Assembly (NCBI GenBank): GCA_934169535.1
Contig: CAKPOC010000033.1
Span: 1 to 13,289, forward strand
DNA: 13,289 nt
Direction of reading: 5' to 3'
Source of the DNA: an uncultured Clostridia bacterium
Lineage (GTDB): Bacteria > Bacillota > Clostridia > TANB77 > CAG-508
Made by a program: the position numbers and the translations under genes. Shown one piece after another: positions 7,587 to 13,289 of this stretch; positions within the stretch are counted from its first letter, which is position 1; every line of letters begins with the position of its first letter. Below the pieces are notes generated by a model. The model was not told the origin of the DNA and made no database searches. It saw only the letters and a list, made by a program, of their open reading frames with translations.

Positions 7587-8081
7587 ATCTATTGTTAAAC
7601 TTCTGTTACTTTCAAGGCCTTCTTCATTTGTTACTTTTACCATTGCCTTGTAGCTGTTTTTCCCACTTATCTTTTTAAATTTATATGTTGCTGGTTTTTT
7701 TTTATTTCCGGTATTTTCCCAAGTTTGCCCATCATCTAAGCTGTATTCTATTTTTTTAATTCCACTTTCAGCATCTGTTGCAGTAACTGAAAGCACAATA
7801 TATCCACCACTTACCTCTGATTTAAAGTCTACTATTAATGGTGCTGTTGAATCTTGCTTTTCTATAACTCCATCTGCTGTTTTGTAATCATTTATTTTTG
7901 TATTTTCTATATTTGCAGTGCCCTGCGAAACCTCTTGCTCTGTTCTTTCCTTGGCTCTTTTTATTTGCTCTATAAATCCATTTTCTCCAACTGCTGTGCT
8001 TATTGTTACACCTGCCAAAATTACCAAAACTGAGACTGTAACTGACAAACTAATTAATGTTATTCCTTTGTTATTTTTCAT
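7575..8081 (-). CDS. Prepilin-like exported protein with Ig-like C-terminal domain
   Basis: A 168-residue protein. The N-terminus, KGITLISLSVTVSVLVILAG, has the layout of a type IV prepilin: short basic leader, Gly6, then a hydrophobic helix (7-26). Glu at mature position 5 is replaced by Ser11. A charged helix (35-60) follows. A linker then leads into a domain starting at DSTAPLIVDF (77-86) with SVTATDAESGIKKIEYSLDDG, the pattern of bacterial Ig-like or fibronectin-like repeats on surface proteins. The likely role is a pseudopilin or surface-anchored minor subunit; the partner machinery is not visible. The ATG start follows an AGAGGT site, with a promoter at 8109-8137. No terminator was seen after it, and the next gene's promoter overlaps its last codons. 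Confidence 0.7.
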   Translation of the reverse strand: MKNNKGITLISLSVTVSVLVILAGVTISTAVGENGFIEQIKRAKERTEQEVSQGTANIENTKINDYKTADGVIEKQDSTAPLIVDFKSEVSGGYIVLSVTATDAESGIKKIEYSLDDGQTWENTGNKKKPATYKFKKISGKNSYKAMVKVTNEEGLESNRSLTIDLTN

Positions 8082-8108
8082 ATTTACCTCTTAAAACTTA
8101 TTTTTTTA

Positions 8109-8137
8109 ATAATACCATTTCAAAAAATTTTTTTCAA
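8109..8137 (-). promoter_or_regulatory. Promoter of the prepilin-like gene
   Basis: On the minus strand TTGAAA (8132-8137), 17 bases, then TATTAT (8109-8114) preceded by TGG, an extended -10. Start near 8102, about 20 bases before the ATG. It lies in the divergent gap with the VanW-family gene, for which I see no equally good promoter. Confidence 0.65.
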
Positions 8138-8183
8138 CATTATATGAATAATATTTGTATTTTTGTGCAAAATTATTACTATT

Positions 8184-8834
8184 ATGAAAAGTAAAAATTA
8201 TTTATGGATTATTCTTTTAATTTTAATTATTGTTGTAGCTTCAATATTTATACTAATTTTTAATAATAATGCACCATCACAAAATAGCGAAAATTTAGTA
8301 AATACTGAATCAAAGAACACAGCTGAAAATACTACTAGCGAAAATACACAAGAAAGTAAAGCTTCTACTCCTCCTGAAACAGAAAATGAAATTGCAAGTG
8401 TTACCACAAACTTAAGTTTTAGCTCTGAAGGAAGACTTACAAATATTGAAATTACAGAGTCTAAATTAAATGGTGTAGAAGTTCTGCCTGGTGAAGAATT
8501 TTCGTTTAATAAAAAAACTGGGCCTTCGCTTGCAGAAGAAGGCTATGAGGATGCACCTGTTATAATTGATGGAAAAACAGTTCAAGCCTTGGGCGGAGGT
8601 AACTGCCAAGTTAGTTCAACTTTATATAACGCAGTTCTTAGTGTTGATGGATTAGAAGTTACCGAGCGACACCCTCATGGCAAAGATGTAGGCTATGTTC
8701 CTGAAGGAAAAGACGCTACAATTTCGTATGGCTCACTCGATTTTAAATTTGTAAACAACTTAGATAAAAAAATTAGATTGTATTTTTCTAATGATGATGA
8801 AACAATGACTTCTAGAATTGTTACAGTAGAATAA
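8184..8834 (+). CDS. VanW-family membrane-anchored cell-envelope protein
   Basis: A 216-residue protein. One N-terminal membrane span (about 7-26) is followed by a Ser/Thr/Glu/Asn-rich linker (28-72), which places the rest outside the cell. The C-terminal VanW domain shows LPGEEFSFNKKTGP (101-114), the GGGNCQVSSTLYNA core (137-150), ERHPHG (161-166) and YVPEGKDATISYGSLDFKF (171-189). The family takes its name from the vanB vancomycin-resistance cluster, but its biochemical role is unknown and most members, like this one, are not in resistance clusters. The start is uncertain. ATG 8184 is preferred because the hydrophobic span follows it directly. An in-frame TTG at 8163 would add seven residues. 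Neither has a clear Shine-Dalgarno sequence. A DD-carboxypeptidase gene follows, which fits a wall-related role. Confidence 0.88.
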   Translation: MKSKNYLWIILLILIIVVASIFILIFNNNAPSQNSENLVNTESKNTAENTTSENTQESKASTPPETENEIASVTTNLSFSSEGRLTNIEITESKLNGVEVLPGEEFSFNKKTGPSLAEEGYEDAPVIIDGKTVQALGGGNCQVSSTLYNAVLSVDGLEVTERHPHGKDVGYVPEGKDATISYGSLDFKFVNNLDKKIRLYFSNDDETMTSRIVTVE

Positions 8835-8837
8835 AAG

Positions 8838-8900
8838 TCTATAAATTAATTCATATTTTATTTTTTAGTGAATAAATATGAACTAGTTTATAGATTTTTT
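8838..8900 (+). terminator. Long-stem intrinsic terminator after the VanW-family gene
   Basis: Two 21-base arms (8838-8858 and 8874-8894) pair with one G-U and one A-C mismatch around a 15-base loop, and six T follow. The stem is unusually long and A+T-rich for a simple terminator. Its 3' arm overlaps a second, perfect palindrome at 8891-8907, so alternative folds are possible. Confidence 0.75.
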
Positions 8901-8907
8901 AAATCTA
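8891..8907. repeat. Perfect palindrome TAGATTT-TTT-AAATCTA upstream of the carboxypeptidase gene
   Basis: Seven-base arms around a 3-base centre. It shares TAGA with the 3' arm of the preceding terminator, so the two hairpins exclude each other. A second short palindrome, TAGATCTA (about 8926-8933), overlaps the ATG start and lies next to the AAAGGAA ribosome binding site. It could be an operator or an attenuation switch, or chance in A+T-rich DNA. Confidence 0.35.
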
Positions 8908-9625
8908 AATACATAAAAAAGGAAATAGATCTATGTATAAGAAAATTTTTGCTTTTTTTATTTTGATTATTTTTTCACTTTGTTTACCCATAAATGCTGC
9001 AAGTGAAGTTTTTGTTTGGTCTAATCAAGCAAGCTCAGTCGCCTCTAAAGAAGTTTCTGCTCAACCTCTTACATCAGACAGTAACTTTACTGAAACCTCT
9101 AATCCTCTTAATTTGGAATGTGGAAGTGCCTGTTTAATTGAAGCCTCCACCGGAAAAGTTTTATATGATTATAATATGCACGAAAAATTAAGGCCTGCAA
9201 GTGTCACTAAAGTTATGAGTCTTTTGCTTATAATGGAAGCTGTAGACTCTGGCAAAATTTCGTATAATGATGTTATTCCTTGTACAGAAGACGCAGCAGC
9301 AATGGGGGGTTCACAAATTTGGCTAGATGTTAGAGAAAGCTTAACCTTAGACGAAATGCTCAAAGCAATTTGTGTGTCTTCTGCAAATGATTGTGTAGTT
9401 GCAACCGCTGACTACTTAGAAGGAAGCCAGGAAGCTTTTGTTCAAAAGATGAATGAAAAGGCCCAAGAGCTTGGTATGAACGACACTACTTTTAAAAATT
9501 GTCATGGTATTGATGAAGATGGCCATTTAACATCAAGCTATGATATTGCTGTAATGTCTAGAGAACTTTTAACAAAACACCCTAATATAACAAAATACAC
9601 TACAATTTATATGGATACACTTAGA

Positions 9626-9632
9626 AATCGGA
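9626..9632 (+). other. Frameshift site 1 in the carboxypeptidase gene (AAT CGG A)
   Basis: Zero-frame codons read AAT CGG AAA and run into a stop about 25 bases later. Skipping C9629 gives AAT GGA AAA TCA GAA CTT and the expected sequence NGKSEL, leading on to the KTG motif. Confidence 0.85.
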
Positions 9633-10037
9633 AAATCAGAACTTGTAAATACTAATAAGCTTGTTAGAAATTATTCTGGCTGTACTGGTTTAAAAACAGG
9701 ATCTACAAGTCTTGCTCTGTATAATTTATCTGCTAGTGCAACTCGTGATAATTTAAGCTTAATAGGTGTTATTATGAAAGCCCCTACTTCGGCCAAAAGA
9801 TTTGCTTGTGCAACTAAGCTTTTAAATTATGGTTTTAGCAATTTTTCTGTATATTCATTTGGAAAAAAAGGAGACGTTATATCAAATATTACTGTAAATA
9901 AAGGCTCTTCTTCATCTGTAAATGCCATTTTGGAATCTGATGCAGAAATTTTAACTAAAAAAAGTAAATTAGGAGATACATCACAATCACTTTTATTAGA
10001 CTCTACCATATCAGCTCCTATAATAGAAGGGCAAAAG

Positions 10038-10044
10038 CTTCGGA
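10038..10044 (+). other. Frameshift site 2 in the carboxypeptidase gene (CTT CGG A)
   Basis: The second-segment frame reads CTT CGG AAG and then degrades to a stop near 10088. Skipping C10041 gives CTT GGA AGC ATT ACT TAC and the expected EGQKLGSITYYADGKEL. CTT followed by C is also a P-site sequence able to slip +1 (CUU to UUC), and GAAGGG lies a few bases upstream. Confidence 0.85.
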
Positions 10045-10177
10045 AGCATTACTTACTATGCAGACGGAAAAGAACTTTTAACAGTTAATGTCGTTGCAGA
10101 AAATTCTGTGTCTAAGCTTAGTTTATTTACAACTATAAATACCATTTTTGCAAAATGGTTTAGCTTAGGAAGAGCTT

Positions 10178-10223
10178 AAAAAAAGTTCTATTTATGTTTT
10201 TTTACATAAATAGAGCATTTTTT
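10178..10223. terminator. Bidirectional terminator between convergent genes
   Basis: A 12-pair stem (10185-10196 with 10205-10216, one G-U) surrounds an 8-base loop. On the plus strand it is followed by ATTTTTT; on the minus strand a run of seven T follows. It can therefore end both the carboxypeptidase transcript and the minus-strand transcript of the CmpB-like gene. It begins at the carboxypeptidase stop codon. Confidence 0.85.
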
Positions 10224-10268
10224 ATTTTTACTAAAATTACTTTTCTTATAACAAATTGTATATACAAA

Positions 10269-11084
10269 TTATTTAACTTTAAAATTATTGGTTATTGCAA
10301 AATAATATGGCTTTATATATGTTAAAATATCTTTTACCCATACAATATTTCCATCTTTATCTTCATATTTAATATTAGGAAAAGTTCTTAGAATTCTTTC
10401 ATTACTAAATACTGTTTCAGACAAAAAATTTATTGTGCTATTTTCCAAAACAGAATATTCCATTACCATATTTTTATTATTTTTTAATTCTATATTATAA
10501 TCTCTTGAAAGTTTTGTGTAAAAAACTTTTAAGCCAAAAGCTGTATATAATAAGTCTACTATTAAAAAGAAAGTTCCTAAAATTGCAATCCATTTTGATA
10601 CTTTACTTGGTATTTTATTTATTATGTAGTCTATATATGGATTGATAAATCTCATTAATACTAGTGCTAAAAGTCCCCAAAAAACACCATAAAGTATGCA
10701 AATTCTTCCATTGATATTAAGTGGCAAATTAGAATAGTCCCACCATTTAATTTGGAAAAATATTTCGCCAACCCAGCTTACAACATATTCTATAGCAGAT
10801 CCTTCTATTGCACCTGCAATAAATAATGCCCAGTTAGATTTTTTAAATTTTTGCAAGCCTGGAACCATAATCATAGCTCCTAACCCATATATACAACAAA
10901 ATGGTCCGATTAAGCAACTTTGTCTGCTTTCTACAACTCCTTTTGTTAAGGCTCCATATATTGTTTCTACTACAAATCCTAAAAAACTATATATTATAAA
11001 ATATAATAATACTTTTTTTAATGTTATTTTTTCATCATTTTGTTTATTTGCTTCTTCACATTTTTTTAAATCTATTTTTTCCAT
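10269..11084 (-). CDS. Multi-pass membrane protein, CmpB-like putative ABC-transporter type IV family
   Basis: A 271-residue protein of the family described as putative ABC-transporter type IV (CmpB-like, PF06541, from memory). Family hallmarks seen: LGFVVETIYGA (35-45), RQSCLIGPFCCIYGLGAM (54-71), EGSAIEYVVSW (94-104), WWDYSNLPLNINGRI (114-128), then a WG-containing span. About five or six hydrophobic segments fall at roughly 24-44, 56-76, 84-105, 128-148 and 162-184. A hydrophilic tail of about 75 residues follows. No ATPase partner is in the window, so transport is only a family label. The ribosome binding site AAGGA (11092-11096) overlaps the stop codon of the 580-residue gene, 10 bases upstream, so the two are probably translated together. 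Confidence 0.78.
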   Translation of the reverse strand: MEKIDLKKCEEANKQNDEKITLKKVLLYFIIYSFLGFVVETIYGALTKGVVESRQSCLIGPFCCIYGLGAMIMVPGLQKFKKSNWALFIAGAIEGSAIEYVVSWVGEIFFQIKWWDYSNLPLNINGRICILYGVFWGLLALVLMRFINPYIDYIINKIPSKVSKWIAILGTFFLIVDLLYTAFGLKVFYTKLSRDYNIELKNNKNMVMEYSVLENSTINFLSETVFSNERILRTFPNIKYEDKDGNIVWVKDILTYIKPYYFAITNNFKVK

Positions 11085-11094
11085 TATTTGTTCC

Positions 11095-12837
11095 TTAATT
11101 ATTTATTAAATATCCATTTGTTATATATATGTCATACCTTTCTCTTGCTAAAGCTTTTAAAAATGCTTGGCTATAATTATATCCATTTAAATTACTATAA
11201 TTTATTTTTTTAGAATCTCCATATGTTATCTCTTTTCCACTAATTACGTCATCTATGTTGTAAGTGTCTGCAAATGTTACAATACATTCATAACAAGCAG
11301 TATATGGATTATTTCCATCAGAATGTTTATAATAATGCTGATAATTTGCTTCATTCGATCCAGTTAATTGGCCATGTGCATTCGAATCTGCACCTGTTAC
11401 AGAAATGCTTTTTCTTTTAAATTCAACACTTGAATACATTCCTTTTATGCTAATTGCGCCAGAATTTAAATTGTCCATTAATTTTTTACATCCAGGTCTA
11501 TGATATTCATTATTGCTATCTATAACATATAAGCTTTCTGCACCTATCATTTCTTTGTTAGTATTATTAGAAACTACACAATAGTTATTATACACTTTTC
11601 CTATAGTTGGTAAGCCTTGCATAAAAGTAACCATTGCAATATTATTTTCTATATTGTACCACTCTGTTTCAGAAAGTTCTGGCATAGAAAAGCTATACTG
11701 TGTAGATGATCTATTGCTAAAAGTTTGTATTGCTGTAATTAAGCTTGTTTCAATAGATTTTCTTATAACAGATATTCTATTTTCATTAAATGTAGAATCT
11801 GTCCTTAAAGGATTGTTATTTGTTCCTGTTTCAAATATTTTTTCTTCTCTAGTATTTGTTGCAAATTGTACTGCATTTCCATCCGCATCTTTAGCATTTG
11901 ACTGTGTTATATTATTTAAATTTGAATTTACCCAATTAGTAAACACTTTTGCTCTTGCATAGTATTCGTATGCACTTGTATTATATAAATGCGTTCCATC
12001 AAAATGTTTATTTATATAATTTAACATATCGTTATTATTTACAAAGTCCTTTTTATACTCTGTGCTGTAATAAAAATATCTTGTTCTATTATCTGTAGTA
12101 TTGTTTATTCCATTTTCTTTATAAATTTTTTGACCATTATATGTTAAATATTCATATTGATCTTGGGATGTTGTTCCATCATCATTTACAAATTTTAAAT
12201 TTTCTGTTACTATCTCTTTATTTCCTGAATTCATTGCTTTTTCCGCAATATTTTCCAAGTCCTGCTCAGAATTAATATTACTTAAATCCATTGGAATAGA
12301 AGTTAAGTCAATTAAATATCCTGTTTTATTTACATATTCGTGATTTACTTTTCCTATAACTGATATACTATTATCTAATGTGTAGTTTACTACAAAATCA
12401 TCTGCTGAAGTTACATATCTACAAGAATAATACATTAATGGTTTTAACCCATACACATATTCTCCTGTTACTGTATCTTCATATTTTGAATATATGTAAT
12501 AACCATCATATAGTGTAAATAAAATTGCTGGAATATATTCTTTTAATTCATTTTCTGTATAATTTTCTGAATTAAAATTTGTAGCTAATGACTTATAAAA
12601 AGTTGAAATTGAAGCAGTTATATCTCTTATTTTTGAATTATTTATTGTTGAATAATTGTTATTTATTTCGTTTAATTCAAAAGCTTTAACAGCATCATAA
12701 GTTGAATTTATTAATGACGCATCATATGCTACTTGCCTTTTAATTGTGTTTGATTGTACTGTAATATATTCTGAAAGTACTATTGAAATTGGCACTATTA
12801 TTATAACAAATATAATAGCTAAATGTTGTAATTTCAT
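11095..12837 (-). CDS. 580-residue N-terminally anchored exported protein, function unknown
   Basis: I do not recognise a named family with certainty. One hydrophobic span (about 6-22, after MKLQHL) anchors the N-terminus. The rest is hydrophilic, rich in Asn, Tyr, Thr and Ser, and likely outside the cell. A helical stretch (30-85) leads to EYIPAILFTLYDGYYIYSKY (100-119). Near the C-terminus, YHRPGCKKL (445-453) and ACYECI (514-519) give a Tyr-His-x3-Cys ... Cys-x2-Cys set (H446, C450, C515, C518), like small metal-binding signatures. The ATG start follows an AGAGGT site. It lies between a terminator-like hairpin upstream and the coupled CmpB-like gene downstream. The context suggests a surface or pilus-type export locus, but that is inference. 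Confidence 0.72.
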   Translation of the reverse strand: MKLQHLAIIFVIIIVPISIVLSEYITVQSNTIKRQVAYDASLINSTYDAVKAFELNEINNNYSTINNSKIRDITASISTFYKSLATNFNSENYTENELKEYIPAILFTLYDGYYIYSKYEDTVTGEYVYGLKPLMYYSCRYVTSADDFVVNYTLDNSISVIGKVNHEYVNKTGYLIDLTSIPMDLSNINSEQDLENIAEKAMNSGNKEIVTENLKFVNDDGTTSQDQYEYLTYNGQKIYKENGINNTTDNRTRYFYYSTEYKKDFVNNNDMLNYINKHFDGTHLYNTSAYEYYARAKVFTNWVNSNLNNITQSNAKDADGNAVQFATNTREEKIFETGTNNNPLRTDSTFNENRISVIRKSIETSLITAIQTFSNRSSTQYSFSMPELSETEWYNIENNIAMVTFMQGLPTIGKVYNNYCVVSNNTNKEMIGAESLYVIDSNNEYHRPGCKKLMDNLNSGAISIKGMYSSVEFKRKSISVTGADSNAHGQLTGSNEANYQHYYKHSDGNNPYTACYECIVTFADTYNIDDVISGKEITYGDSKKINYSNLNGYNYSQAFLKALARERYDIYITNGYLINN

Positions 12838-12863
12838 ATAATTTTACCTCTTGTTCATATATT

Positions 12864-12904
12864 AAAAAACAGTCTAAAGAAATTTAGATTTTTCCTTTAA
12901 ACTG
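12864..12904 (-). terminator. Hairpin terminator or attenuator inside the minus-strand export locus
   Basis: On the minus strand CAGTTTAAAG pairs with CTTTAGACTG (10 pairs, one G-U) around a 15-base loop, and six T follow. It stands 8 bases after the stop of the upstream gene and about 30 bases before the ATG of the 580-residue gene. It either separates two units or lowers expression of the downstream pair. Confidence 0.7.
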
Positions 12905-12909
12905 CTAAT

Positions 12910-12938
12910 ATTTTATTTTGTTCCATTTACTGTAACAA
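12910..12938 (-). promoter_or_regulatory. Possible weak promoter before the 580-residue gene
   Basis: On the minus strand TTGTTA (12933-12938), 17 bases, TAAAAT (12910-12915, including the stop codon of the upstream gene). The -35 match is only 4 of 6. A transcript from here would meet the hairpin at 12864-12904 at once. In DNA this A+T-rich such a match can arise by chance. Confidence 0.28.
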
Positions 12939-13289
12939 TACCAGCATATTGTGCTGCAATTTGATAAGTATTATTTCCTGCAATTTTATATAGGAAATTT
13001 CTAAGAGTTTGAGCTATTGTTGTATTTGTATTTTCTACTGTAACAGAAAATCTATCTCCCTCTTTAAGTGTTAATGTATTTTTACTTGCATTAAGCTTTT
13101 CCTTTATTTGGCTTGTGTATAATGTGTAATATACGTTTTCACCAATTTTTGTAGTTTCTGCTTGAGTTGTTTTTACTCCTGGATTTTCATCTAATATTTG
13201 AGCTTCCATCTCTACATTAAATGAATTTCCTGTGGATGTTATTGTTTGAATAAATCTGTCATAATCTTCTAAAGTTAATTTTCCTGTAG
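12913..13289 (-). CDS. C-terminal part of a probably exported protein of unknown function (partial)
   Basis: The frame is open to the right edge, so the true start lies outside; the ATG at 13207-13209 is internal. About 125 residues are visible. The sequence runs TGKLTLEDYDRFIQTITSTG, then VEMEAQILDENPGVKTT, GENVYYTLYTSQI, LKEGDRFSVTVENTN and ends AGIVTVNGTK. Alternating hydrophobic residues and many Thr and Asn suggest a beta-rich domain outside the cell. In my impression this resembles small exported proteins found in pilus-type gene clusters of Clostridia, but I cannot name the family. A hairpin terminator follows the stop codon by 8 bases. Confidence 0.65.
   Translation of the reverse strand, partial: TGKLTLEDYDRFIQTITSTGNSFNVEMEAQILDENPGVKTTQAETTKIGENVYYTLYTSQIKEKLNASKNTLTLKEGDRFSVTVENTNTTIAQTLRNFLYKIAGNNTYQIAAQYAGIVTVNGTK

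Larger units (their letters stand above)
8933..10179 (+). pseudogene. D-alanyl-D-alanine carboxypeptidase (DacF/PBP5-like), frame broken twice
   Basis: This family trims the terminal D-Ala from peptidoglycan stem peptides outside the membrane. The gene begins at ATG 8933 with an AAAGGAA ribosome binding site and a signal peptide (about residues 1-23). It has the serine-peptidase motifs SVTK (90-93) and SAN (150-152). The frame ends at a stop near 9655. Removing C9629 restores the frame: the third motif KTG (254-256, in SGCTGLKTGST) then follows. Removing C10041 restores it again through the PBP5-type C-terminal domain and the amphipathic anchor ending FAKWFSLGRA. The rebuilt product has 414 residues, a normal length, with no other defect. 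It may be a recent pseudogene, a sequence error, or a gene read by +1 frameshifting: both extra bases create in-frame CGG codons. Unaided, translation stops before KTG and gives an inactive fragment. Confidence 0.85.

Noticed and set aside
8163..8183. TTG start adding seven residues to the VanW-family protein
   Set aside because: No ribosome binding site precedes it, and the added residues do not improve the signal-anchor. The ATG at 8184 is simpler, although it too lacks a clear site.
9626..10044. CGG reassigned to another amino acid as explanation of the broken gene
   Set aside because: Reassignment would change a residue but would not restore the reading frame. Only a +1 shift, mutation or sequence error fits.
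9774..10088. Separate 104-residue gene on the plus strand
   Set aside because: It is the middle and garbled end of the carboxypeptidase read between the two frame breaks. Its upstream frame continues to 9630 with the KTG motif, and its last 16 or so residues are out of frame.
10433..10645. 70-residue plus-strand frame inside the CmpB-like gene region
   Set aside because: It is the antisense shadow of a clear membrane protein gene, with no ribosome binding site and a composition expected from reading that gene backwards.

Overview
The window is strongly A+T-rich. It has short intergenic gaps, good purine-rich ribosome binding sites, AGA as the main arginine codon, and a miaB-mutS pair. Together these point to a low-GC Bacillota, most likely a Clostridia relative. 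The genus cannot be settled from this sequence. Most genes lie on the minus strand; two cell-wall genes lie on the plus strand. No CRISPR array, insertion sequence, tRNA or rRNA gene is visible.

Layout from left to right. Positions 1-310 hold no gene: they contain the terminator of the rlmB operon and a strong minus-strand promoter reading off the left edge. Positions 311-6967 are a housekeeping operon on the minus strand, transcribed miaB > mutS > lepA > rlmB: tRNA modification, mismatch repair, elongation factor 4 and 23S rRNA methylation. It has its own promoter just after the rpmE terminator. Next come rpmE (ribosomal protein L31), an unlisted 52-residue membrane miniprotein with a perfect consensus promoter, and a prepilin-like exported protein, each with a likely promoter. 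Positions 8184-10179, on the plus strand, carry a VanW-family membrane protein and a D-alanyl-D-alanine carboxypeptidase gene. The carboxypeptidase frame is broken twice. Positions 10269-13289, on the minus strand, carry a multi-pass CmpB-like membrane protein, a 580-residue membrane-anchored exported protein of unknown role, and the 3' end of a third probably exported protein. This looks like the tail of a surface or export locus continuing beyond the right edge.

The most notable observation is in the carboxypeptidase gene. Both frame breaks are a single extra C before a GGA codon, so each break falls exactly on an in-frame CGG codon. I found no in-frame CGG in any other gene of the window. 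The breaks may be recent mutations or sequence errors, or they may be +1 frameshift sites at a rare or unread CGG codon.
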